Notes under the pieces: generated by a model
Databases searched by the model: none
What the model was told of the DNA's origin: nothing
Seen by the model: the letters and a program-made list of their open reading frames with translations, nothing else
Program-made: the position numbers and the translations under genes
Origin: Patescibacteria group bacterium
Lineage (GTDB): Bacteria > Patescibacteria > Microgenomatia > Daviesbacterales > UBA10151
Direction: 5' to 3'
Assembly (NCBI GenBank): GCA_023487645.1
Contig: JAMDBX010000032.1
Location: 1-10,703, forward strand
DNA: 10,703 nucleotides
Part shown: positions 1 through 5,329 of the stretch, one piece after another
Layout: each line of letters opens with the position of its first letter
How positions within the stretch are numbered: position 1 is the stretch's first letter

Positions 1-11
1 TAAGTAACATT

Positions 12-458
12 TCAGGTAAAATTCCTCAAGGCTTTCGAACAATTCTTTTTTGACCCCCAAACTGATCGTTGAAAATGCACAAATCCCCACTCTTTAAGTT
101 TCTGTCGTAATAAATCTCTGGCCGGCCGTCTCTTTTCTGGAATATCAAAAATGATCAACCTCCATTTACCATCCCATTTCTCGCCAGGCATCTTTAAAGC
201 TGCCATTAGCGCCTTATCTTTACCTCGCTCACTTAATCTATAAAGCAATTTCTCATCACTAACCAGCTCAATCAACCCTTTTTCTCTTAAACGTTTAAAA
301 GCTTGCGCTAAAGATGTTTTCTTCAACGGATATTCCCAACCACTGCCATAAGCATAATAGCCTGGATTGTACATAAAATCTTCCAGTCTCACATAACCGT
401 CCACGGATTTTTCCAGTGCAAATAAAATCAAATTTGTTAAACTCTTCTTAACTTTCAT
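12..458 (-). CDS. PaaX-like transcriptional regulator with Cas2-like domain, apparently frameshifted near the C-terminus
   Basis: The protein as read has 148 residues. Residues 2-80 look like a winged-helix DNA-binding domain (LKKTSLAQAFKRLREKGLIEL, then YRLSERG, a typical recognition helix and wing). From about residue 94 the pattern WDGKWRLIIFDIPEKRR, then LLRQKLKEWGFVHFQRSVW, matches the ferredoxin-like Cas2/PaaX-C domain: the first strand ends in FDIPE and the second carries GF..QRSVW. No CRISPR array or other cas gene is near, so a transcription factor is much more likely than a Cas2 nuclease. After SVWG the frame gives a short unconvincing tail and stops at 12-14. The next frame instead reads VKKELFESLEEFYLKCYL and runs off the window edge, so a one-base indel near the C-run at 54-58 or the T-run at 46-51 is likely. 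The ATG at 456-458 lies about 8 nt from the -10 element, suggesting a leaderless mRNA. Target genes are unknown. Confidence 0.8.
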   Translation of the reverse strand: MKVKKSLTNLILFALEKSVDGYVRLEDFMYNPGYYAYGSGWEYPLKKTSLAQAFKRLREKGLIELVSDEKLLYRLSERGKDKALMAALKMPGEKWDGKWRLIIFDIPEKRRPARDLLRQKLKEWGFVHFQRSVWGSKKNCSKALRNFT

Positions 459-465
459 TAATTCA

Positions 466-495
466 TTATTATTACGATCGTAATAGTTTTGTCAA
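466..495 (-). promoter_or_regulatory. Promoter of the PaaX-like regulator gene
   Basis: On the minus strand there is a perfect -35 TTGACA (490-495), an 18-nt spacer and a -10-like TAATAA (466-471). The predicted start of transcription is at about 459, directly at the ATG (456-458), so the message would be leaderless. No Shine-Dalgarno sequence is visible. An alternative -10 (TAATAA at 469-474, 15-nt spacing) is also possible. Confidence 0.55.
470..485. promoter_or_regulatory. Perfect 16-bp palindrome, probable operator for the PaaX-like regulator
   Basis: TATTACGATCGTAATA is a perfect inverted repeat lying almost exactly in the spacer between the -35 and -10 of the regulator promoter. A dimeric winged-helix repressor bound here would block RNA polymerase. 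The position and symmetry are seen in the sequence; autorepression is inferred. Confidence 0.55.
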
Positions 496-520
496 TTACC
501 TACTATCACATTAGCTATTA

Positions 521-547
521 TTGGAAAACTGTATAAAATGATATAAA
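521..547 (+). promoter_or_regulatory. Putative promoter of the tRNA-Thr gene
   Basis: TATAAA (542-547) lies 13 nt upstream of the mature tRNA 5' end, at the expected place for a -10 element. The best -35 is TTGGAA (521-526) with a short 15-nt spacer. A second TATAAA occurs at 532-537. The AT-rich context makes the exact call uncertain. Confidence 0.35.
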
Positions 548-560
548 ATAAACTCCGTTT

Positions 561-805
561 GCCGAAGTGGCTCAGTGGTAGAGCACGTTCTTGGTGATCG
601 CTCAAATTGCCCATCCAAATAGTAATATCTGGATGAATTCCGAATAACGGTTAAAGATTTTTTTAAAAAAGATTCAGACCGTGGCGCTTAAAATGCGCCC
701 GAACGACTGACAAGGAGGTCCTTTTTTTATAGAGAAAGGATCAAGATACAGTCTAGCCAAAAGCGAAGAACGGGGTCACGGGTTCGATTCCCGTCTTCGG
801 CTCCA
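561..805 (+). tRNA. tRNA-Thr (anticodon GGT), interrupted by an intron in the anticodon loop
   Basis: The exons are 561-595 and 766-805. Joined, they give a complete cloverleaf. The acceptor is GCCGAAG (561-567) with CTTCGGC (795-801). The D stem is GCTC/GAGC (570-573, 581-584). The anticodon stem is CGTTC/GAACG (586-590, 768-772) around the loop TTGGTAA. The variable loop is GGGTC, and the T stem is ACGGG/CCCGT around TTCGATT. The discriminator is T and CCA (803-805) is encoded. The anticodon GGT, first pairs G1-C72 and C2-G71, and U73 fit threonine. Other placements of the intron break either the anticodon loop or the rule that a group I 5' exon ends in U and the intron ends in G, so the junction after position 36 is the only good one. 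The joined sequence is a canonical tRNA with no damaged stem, so the gene should be functional after splicing. Confidence 0.93.
596..765 (+). ncRNA. Self-splicing group I intron (170 nt) within tRNA-Thr(GGT)
   Basis: The 5' exon ends in U (595) and the intron ends in G (765), as group I splicing requires. Core elements are visible. An R-like segment GAACGACTGAC (701-711) and an S-like segment AAGATACAGTCT (743-754) form P7: GACTG (705-709) with CAGTC (749-753). P8 is GGTCCTTT (717-724) with AAAGGATC (735-742). A P6-type hairpin is GGCGC (683-687) with GCGCC (695-699). A P4 candidate is GAATT (635-639) with GATTC (671-675), enclosing CCG/CGG (640-642, 648-650). A further hairpin is CATCC/GGATG (612-616, 631-635). 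P1 and P3 could not be settled by eye. There is no room for a homing endonuclease gene, so the element is probably immobile on its own. Subclass is not assigned. Confidence 0.85.
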
Positions 806-826
806 TTATTACAATCTTAGCAAACA

Positions 827-838
827 ACCCGTTCGGGT
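827..838 (+). terminator. Short GC hairpin downstream of tRNA-Thr, possible terminator
   Basis: ACCCGTTCGGGT is a perfect short inverted repeat 21 nt after the tRNA CCA end. It is followed by only a few T residues (CTTTGG), so it would be a weak intrinsic terminator. It may instead be the first hairpin of the structured stretch that follows. Confidence 0.3.
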
Positions 839-1050
839 CTTTGGTCTCACAAATCCTGAGAAGAAAATGAATCTCCCCGACTTAAAAGTCGGGGTATCTT
901 CTTCTCTGTTTCGAGAAAAGAGAGATTCATCCCCGCCATTAAAATGGCAAGGTTTTCTCTCGCAGAGAATAAAAGAGGCTCAAGGGCGGGTATGTACTGT
1001 TGAATGCAGAAATACAAATGACGCAAACGCTTGCATAACTACTTGTTTGC
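827..1050 (+). other. Densely structured non-coding stretch; candidate ncRNA or degenerate IS200/IS605-type end
   Basis: The gap 806-1170 holds no convincing gene. Within it are nested inverted repeats: TCTCA/TGAGA (845-849, 857-861); an outer stem ATGAATCTC/GAGATTCAT (867-875, 922-930) enclosing CCCGACT-TAAA-AGTCGGG (876-893) and TTCTC/GAGAA (902-906, 913-917); GCCAT-TAAA-ATGGC (935-948); TTCTCT-CGC-AGAGAA (955-969); CCCGCC/GGCGGG (932-937, 985-990), which competes with the GCCAT hairpin; and GCAAAC/GTTTGC (1023-1028, 1045-1050). The stretch looks like two diverged copies of one layout, each a CCCCG hairpin with a TAAA loop followed by a TTCTC hairpin. GC hairpins flanked by TTC/GAA sequence resemble the single-strand ends of IS200/IS605 elements, but no TnpA or TnpB remains here. 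A structured RNA is equally possible, and the strand is not certain. From 1051 to 1170 the sequence is AT-rich and shows nothing further. Confidence 0.4.
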
Positions 1051-1170
1051 AGAAATTCCAAAATCCTTCTCCTAAATAATCTCAAATTAAAAACTTTATC
1101 CTAAATATCTTTCAATTTCTTTGTTAAGTTGTTTAAATTTTTGTATTGGAAGTTAAAGACTACAACAGAG

Positions 1171-1812
1171 TTATTTACAGAGGGTTAGATCTGTCCCAAC
1201 CTCATATAAATTATTATCATCCCCGCCATCACTTTTAGCTTTATCTGCGTATTTAGAGGATTCTATCTTAGTATCCAGTTCCCAATCCTTTCCATCAGAA
1301 CAATAATGGTAATAGTAGGTTGCGGAATTGACCGGATCGACAGGTAGACCTTTTGGTGGATACTGTGGGTCTCGCACAGGCAGACTCATTCCTAATTTAG
1401 TAAAATTTACTTTAACCCAACCAGCCCCATCCAATGGGTTAGCTCCTGAGTCTATTGATTTACCTTCACAAGGTGGTGTTTGCCCGCTACACAACCAGCT
1501 GGCATCAGGAGACTCTTTTTGTGCATTTACCAACATCTCCTGTATATCAGCAAAGTCGGAAAAGCGTACAGCATCTCTAGCACGTTTTGTTAGCTCCAAT
1601 GGGTTGATTGCTATTACTACAACAGCTGCCAAAACAGGAATCATAATTAAAAACAATACGGCAATCCCTGCTGATAAGAGTATCTTGACCCATAAGGGCC
1701 ACTTCATCCAAAGAAACATAAGTAGGACTCCAAGAGGGAAAAAGAACAGCAATGCGAGCACTGTTACAACAGTCTTCCACTTTGGTACTGATTGATTTTT
1801 ATTAACAGCCAC
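1171..1812 (-). CDS. Two-TM membrane protein with a pseudopilin-like extracytoplasmic domain
   Basis: 213 residues with a GTG start (1810-1812). Hydrophobic segments lie at about 14-35 and 41-70. From residue 69 the sequence INPLELTKRARDAVRFSDFADIQ closely follows the helix after the membrane segment of type IV pilin-like proteins (NP.E..KRARD..R.SD...IQ). The C-terminal part (LPVDPVNSATYYYHYCSDG, then WELDTKIESSKY) matches the usual pilin-like C-terminus (P.DP.N....Y.Y......W.L.T.LES). Four cysteines (108, 115, 171, 212) could form disulfides outside the membrane. No prepilin peptidase site (G followed by FTLIE) is present, and an extra TM segment precedes the pilin-like one. It is therefore probably a membrane-anchored pilin-like protein, not a processed pilus subunit. 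It is transcribed divergently from the membrane-protein pair to its right. Function unknown. Confidence 0.75.
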   Translation of the reverse strand: MAVNKNQSVPKWKTVVTVLALLFFFPLGVLLMFLWMKWPLWVKILLSAGIAVLFLIMIPVLAAVVVIAINPLELTKRARDAVRFSDFADIQEMLVNAQKESPDASWLCSGQTPPCEGKSIDSGANPLDGAGWVKVNFTKLGMSLPVRDPQYPPKGLPVDPVNSATYYYHYCSDGKDWELDTKIESSKYADKAKSDGGDDNNLYEVGTDLTLCK

Positions 1813-1819
1813 TAAATTC

Positions 1820-1848
1820 AGTTAAAAATAATCTTGTAACAAAGTCAA
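1820..1848 (-). promoter_or_regulatory. Weak candidate promoter for the pilin-like gene
   Basis: The minus strand carries TTGACT (1843-1848), a 17-nt spacer and a poor -10, TTAACT (1820-1825, three matches to consensus). Transcription would begin within a few bases of the GTG start. The -35 is good and the -10 is weak. Confidence 0.25.
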
Positions 1849-1880
1849 TAGCCATTTAATTTTTGAGCCTGAGTTGGCTA

Positions 1881-1910
1881 TTTACAAAGCTTACGTATTA
1901 ACATTACTAT
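1881..1910 (+). promoter_or_regulatory. Promoter of the membrane protein / RDD-TPR gene pair
   Basis: TTTACA (1881-1886), an 18-nt spacer and TACTAT (1905-1910) form a good sigma-70-type promoter. The predicted start is near 1917, giving a leader of about 20 nt before the ATG at 1937. No strong Shine-Dalgarno sequence is seen in the leader. Confidence 0.5.
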
Positions 1911-1936
1911 AGAATTAGATCGATAAGATTGAGACT

Positions 1937-2938
1937 ATGGAAGACAAAAATTGGAGTATTTCTGAGCTTTATAGTAAGAGCTGGCAAATTATTAAAGATA
2001 ATAAAATACTCTGGTTATTTGGTATGGCTGCTGTTGGTCTTAGTTCTGGAAGTTCACGAACAAATATTAAATCCGGGGATATCGACTCTATAAGGAAATT
2101 TTTCCAGAATAACGACCCCGGTACTACTTCAAATAAAATAACTCAAGTATTAGGAGCTTCAACTGATACTTTTGCAGAAACCATTAAAAACTTGTTCTTT
2201 GCAGTGCCTATATGGGTATATGTTTTGTTAGGCTTAGGCATATTGCTACTAATTCTGGCAAATATTATCTTAGGCATCATTTATCAAGCCTGGGCAAATG
2301 GAGCATTAATAGCTGGCGTGAATGCAGGAGCAGTTAGTCAGAAACCTACTATTAGCCAGAGTTCAAATAATGCTTTCCCAGCCATTAAAGGACTTATCTG
2401 GTTAAATATAATTCCTACCCTAATATTCTTTTTAATTACAGCTGTAGTATTAGTTATTCTTATTCTGGGAATTGTTTTACTTCCTTCTTTCTCCAAAGCT
2501 ATACCGATTATATTAACAGTCATAGCTGTGATTGGAGCTTTTATTGGCTGGCTTCTACTCACCTTAACTCAAATTTGGGCTAGTAGAAGGGTGGTAATAG
2601 ATGGAAAACCTGGCAAACAATCTTTTCTTACTTCTTTTAAATTAGCCAAAGGAAGATTTTGGAAGATGTTAGGATTAGGAATTGTTAATATATTAATATC
2701 ACTAGCGGTCGGTTTTATTATTGCGTTTCCGTTACTAATAGCCGGAGGAATAACAATATTTAGCGTTTTGTTTTCCAAATCAAATTCATCTTTACTAGGC
2801 TTTGCAATTTTGAGCGTTATAGTCACCGCATTAATTTATATTTTTATCAGTCCTATTTTATTTGGCATTTTAAACTCATTTAAAGCAACTGTTTGGACGC
2901 TAGCTTACAACAAAATTAAGGGAGAATATGACGAATAA
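1937..2938 (+). CDS. Polytopic membrane protein of unknown function
   Basis: 333 residues. An amphipathic N-terminus (WSISELYSKSWQIIKDN) precedes a first hydrophobic segment (about 24-38). A hydrophilic Ser/Thr/Asp-rich loop (39-85) follows, then long hydrophobic stretches at roughly 90-117, 153-182, 188-214, 245-280 and 286-315. The arrangement 'N-terminal YSKSW.I...N..LW.FG' and later 'ASRRVVIDGKPG' plus 'SFKLAKGRFWKMLGLGIVN' is typical of the broad group of integral membrane proteins related to the glycerophosphodiesterase membrane domain. No catalytic domain is present. The stop overlaps the start of the RDD-TPR gene by 11 nt, so the two are almost certainly co-translated and may form one membrane complex. 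The function cannot be assigned from sequence. Confidence 0.8.
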   Translation: MEDKNWSISELYSKSWQIIKDNKILWLFGMAAVGLSSGSSRTNIKSGDIDSIRKFFQNNDPGTTSNKITQVLGASTDTFAETIKNLFFAVPIWVYVLLGLGILLLILANIILGIIYQAWANGALIAGVNAGAVSQKPTISQSSNNAFPAIKGLIWLNIIPTLIFFLITAVVLVILILGIVLLPSFSKAIPIILTVIAVIGAFIGWLLLTLTQIWASRRVVIDGKPGKQSFLTSFKLAKGRFWKMLGLGIVNILISLAVGFIIAFPLLIAGGITIFSVLFSKSNSSLLGFAILSVIVTALIYIFISPILFGILNSFKATVWTLAYNKIKGEYDE

Positions 2939-4349
2939 TCAGCCAGCTGCAGGTTTCTTTCTGAGATTCCTTGCCTATTTTAACGAGAAGTTAATATTTC
3001 TTCTTTTAGCTTCTTTATATTTATGGAATGTATCAAAAAATAGTACGCTGAACAATGTTTATCAAGGTATAGTAATTTTACTGGTAATTATAGTTTTTTA
3101 CTTCCTACTTGGTATGGTGTATACCGTCCTGTTTACTCATTATTTTGGAGGTGATATAGGGAAATTACTTGGCGGTTTAAGAGTTAGGGATCTATCCGGT
3201 AATAAATTGACTTTTAACAAAGTCCTTTTTAGACAACTACTATCTTATAAATTTTCCTGGTTAGTATTTGGGTTAGGATTCCTATCAATTCTGAAAGACC
3301 CTAATAAACAAGCATGGCATGATAAAACAGTTGATTCTAATGTTTTTAAAGTACAACCACTCCTACCACTAGCCTTATTAGTCTTCCTTTTGACTCTTGG
3401 TGGCAGTGGATATTTTTTAAAATCAAGTTTCGATAACTTTCTTAACAGTCCTGTCAAACAAGAAGTATTAGGGTTAGTTGCAGCTTTTCAAGAACAAAGT
3501 AAAAATAATCAAAAAACCAGTGACCAAAAGATTTCAAAGCAAATTCAAGATCAACAACTTCAGGTTTACGACTTAATGAAAGCTAACAAAATAGATGAGG
3601 CTCTCAAAGAAGCTCAGCTAATGTTAATAAATTCTAAAACTACAAGCGAAAAATCTATATCTACCCAAGTGATAGGAGAGGTTTATGCTTCTAAATTGGA
3701 TCATCCAACTGCAAAAACATACTTTACTGATGCTTTGAAGCTAGACCAAAACTTACCAGGGGCATATATTGGGTTAGCTGCTGCAAATATTCGAGAGAAA
3801 GACTTCCAACAAGCTATAGCTAACGCCCAAAAGGCAATAGACCTTGCACCAAGCAGAAGTGATTATTACTATTTGCTTGGTTTAGCTTATTATGGAGCAA
3901 AAGATAAAGATAAAGCCATTCAAAATATTGAAAAAGCAATTCAGGGAAACCCTAATGTTGAGGAATATAAAAAGACTTTAGAGGATATTAAAAATTCAAC
4001 ATCTCAAACCACTACCAATCAGACTCAAACTAAAACAACTGCTCCAGCTCAACCTACTGGTCCAGGATATACACAAGCTGATATTAAATCATGGCAGGAT
4101 GAACTTTCGTATATTAACCAAGATTTGAGCAATATCCCAAAGTTTTTAGGCAATTCATCTTATGACCAAGGCAAGTTAAACCAAATGTCTACTCTGTTGG
4201 ATCAGAGAAAAGCTATAGCCAATCAAATCTATACCAAAATGGTTAATAACCAAACTTTAACGACTCAAGACGAGCAAGCAATGAATACTTATGACCAACT
4301 TACATCTCAATATGCTTCTCTTGCTAATCAAGTCTTTCCACGCCAATAA
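2928..4349 (+). CDS. RDD-family membrane protein with TPR repeats and a C-terminal helical domain
   Basis: 473 residues. Residues 8-142 form an RDD domain: R13 FLAYFNE at the first helix, GGDIGKLLGGLRVRDLSGNK at 74-93, and the end signature DPNKQAWHDKTVDSNV. The usual first-helix Asp is apparently replaced by Glu (E20). A further TM segment lies at about 145-165. The rest should be on one side of the membrane. It has a charged, Gln-rich stretch (186-215) and TPR-like helical repeats at about 245-345 (A..YF.DALKLDQN.P.AY.GLA, then A..NAQKAIDLAPS...Y..LGLAYY, then A..NIEKAIQGNP). A Thr/Gln linker (357-378) leads to a helical C-terminal domain (381-473). AAGGGAG (2918-2924) is a ribosome binding site just upstream of the ATG, inside the previous gene. 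RDD proteins are often transporters or membrane scaffolds; the TPRs imply a protein partner, plausibly the upstream membrane protein. Confidence 0.85.
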   Translation: MTNNQPAAGFFLRFLAYFNEKLIFLLLASLYLWNVSKNSTLNNVYQGIVILLVIIVFYFLLGMVYTVLFTHYFGGDIGKLLGGLRVRDLSGNKLTFNKVLFRQLLSYKFSWLVFGLGFLSILKDPNKQAWHDKTVDSNVFKVQPLLPLALLVFLLTLGGSGYFLKSSFDNFLNSPVKQEVLGLVAAFQEQSKNNQKTSDQKISKQIQDQQLQVYDLMKANKIDEALKEAQLMLINSKTTSEKSISTQVIGEVYASKLDHPTAKTYFTDALKLDQNLPGAYIGLAAANIREKDFQQAIANAQKAIDLAPSRSDYYYLLGLAYYGAKDKDKAIQNIEKAIQGNPNVEEYKKTLEDIKNSTSQTTTNQTQTKTTAPAQPTGPGYTQADIKSWQDELSYINQDLSNIPKFLGNSSYDQGKLNQMSTLLDQRKAIANQIYTKMVNNQTLTTQDEQAMNTYDQLTSQYASLANQVFPRQ

Positions 4350-4417
4350 AATAATCACTTGTAAACAGCCAACAATTATAAACTCGCAAACGAATTTACT
4401 GCCAAATGACCTTTCAA

Positions 4418-4450
4418 GAGGCTTAATTGAAAAGCTAGTAATTTAGCCTC
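4418..4450. terminator. Imperfect hairpin in the convergent intergenic gap
   Basis: GAGGCTTAATT (4418-4428) and AATTTAGCCTC (4440-4450) pair over 11 positions with one mismatch. The stem lies between the ends of convergent genes (RDD-TPR stop at 4349, GT2 stop at 4526). No T-run follows on either strand, so termination is only a guess. Confidence 0.25.
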
Positions 4451-4470
4451 CTCAGAGTTATCGTTAAAGA

Positions 4471-4495
4471 GGTTTTGGAGTCCGACTCTAATACC
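4471..4495. terminator. Hairpin at the end of the heptose/glycosyltransferase operon, possible bidirectional terminator
   Basis: GGTTTTGGAG (4471-4480) pairs with CTCTAATACC (4486-4495) around the loop TCCGA, with one T-T mismatch and one G-T wobble. It lies 31 nt past the GT2 stop on the minus strand, where it is followed by TCTTT. A competing stem, GGAGTC/GACTCC (4477-4482, 4496-4501), also exists. On the plus strand a T-run appears only at 4518-4523. Confidence 0.35.
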
Positions 4496-4525
4496 GACTC
4501 CCGCTCCAATATTCCCCTTTTTTAT

Positions 4526-5329
4526 TCAAATTTTTAGCACCTCAGGAGCATTCACAACTCTTTCCGGAATGGTGGTATTTAGCTCCAAATGATAAACCCC
4601 GGAAGGGATCAACCCACAGCCGCCATATTTTTTCATCACCCGAAGTTGTGCCAATACATCTTCTCCTGAGTGTCTTTTTGGCAAATCCTGCCAAAAATCG
4701 AAGCCACCGACCGATTTAAGTTTTTGGGTATCAAAAAGAGTACAGCCACCCACCCAAGCTATTTTGTATTTTTTCTGATTGGGCCATCTTATTTTCAACT
4801 TCTCTTCTAAATGATAAATATTGGCAGCATTATGCAGAACAAACCGCTGCCATTTTTTCCCTCCGGGAGCAATTTTCTCCGGCTCAACTTTCCCTTCCCA
4901 AAATTCCATCCTTTGCTGTGAGGGCCTCGCATCCTCCTTATAACTTAAACCAATCACCGCCCTGCCTACAAACCCGCAATTTTCTTCTTCAATCGCCGAA
5001 ACCATCCCTTCTAAAACAAACGACTCTAAAATCAAATCGTCATCCAAAAATAACGTATATTTTGTTTTAGATTTTTCAAAAAGGCACGCCCTTTGATGAG
5101 CCATTCCTAAACAAGGCGAGTTTTTAAAAATTTTAAGATCGATAAATTTAGTGGCAAAAATCCTCTTGAGGGCTTGAATTTCCCCCTCTTTTTTTAAATC
5201 AAACTTTTCTGATTGATCAGAAACATAAATATTAAAATCTTTATATGTTTGATAAAGCAAACTGGTTAAAACTGCGGTTAATGCCGTTAACCTGTTATAG
5301 GTGGGAATTAAAACAGTAACTTTTTTCAA
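4526..5329 (-). CDS. Family 2 glycosyltransferase (GT-A fold)
   Basis: 267 residues from a TTG start at 5327-5329. This start gives the classic GT2 N-terminus MKKVTVLIPTYNR. It has GGAGG (5337-5341) seven bases upstream and overlaps the stop of the preceding GT9 gene in TTGA. A TTG 30 nt further upstream has no such support. Motifs: nucleotide-binding strand VTVLIPTYNR (4-13), VSDQS (36-40), the metal-binding LFLDDDLI (93-100, DXD-like D96-D98), GGCTLFD (194-200), and the acceptor/catalytic region HSGEDVLAQLR (220-230), where E223-D224 would supply the base. No TM segment is seen, so it is probably a cytosolic, membrane-associated enzyme. As the last gene of the heptose operon it probably extends the same surface glycan. 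Donor and acceptor sugars are unknown. Confidence 0.9.
   Translation of the reverse strand: MKKVTVLIPTYNRLTALTAVLTSLLYQTYKDFNIYVSDQSEKFDLKKEGEIQALKRIFATKFIDLKIFKNSPCLGMAHQRACLFEKSKTKYTLFLDDDLILESFVLEGMVSAIEEENCGFVGRAVIGLSYKEDARPSQQRMEFWEGKVEPEKIAPGGKKWQRFVLHNAANIYHLEEKLKIRWPNQKKYKIAWVGGCTLFDTQKLKSVGGFDFWQDLPKRHSGEDVLAQLRVMKKYGGCGLIPSGVYHLELNTTIPERVVNAPEVLKI

Noticed and set aside
876..948. Paired CCCCG hairpins considered as CRISPR repeats, together with the Cas2-like gene
   Set aside because: There are only two similar, non-identical hairpins, no regular spacers and no other cas genes, and the Cas2-like protein carries an N-terminal winged helix typical of PaaX regulators.
867..1079. 70-residue plus-strand reading frame over the hairpin-rich stretch
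   Set aside because: It lies across several perfect inverted repeats, has no domain, no ribosome binding site and no coding-like composition, so it is more likely chance in a structured non-coding region.
1096..1155. Minus-strand stretch reading QKFKQLNKEIERYLG before a stop
   Set aside because: It looks coding-like (charged helix), but only 18 codons lie between in-frame stops and there is no start. It could be a gene relic, but nothing supports it.
1328..1795. 155-residue plus-strand frame
   Set aside because: Shadow of the pilin-like gene, which has clear TM segments and pilin-like motifs on the other strand.
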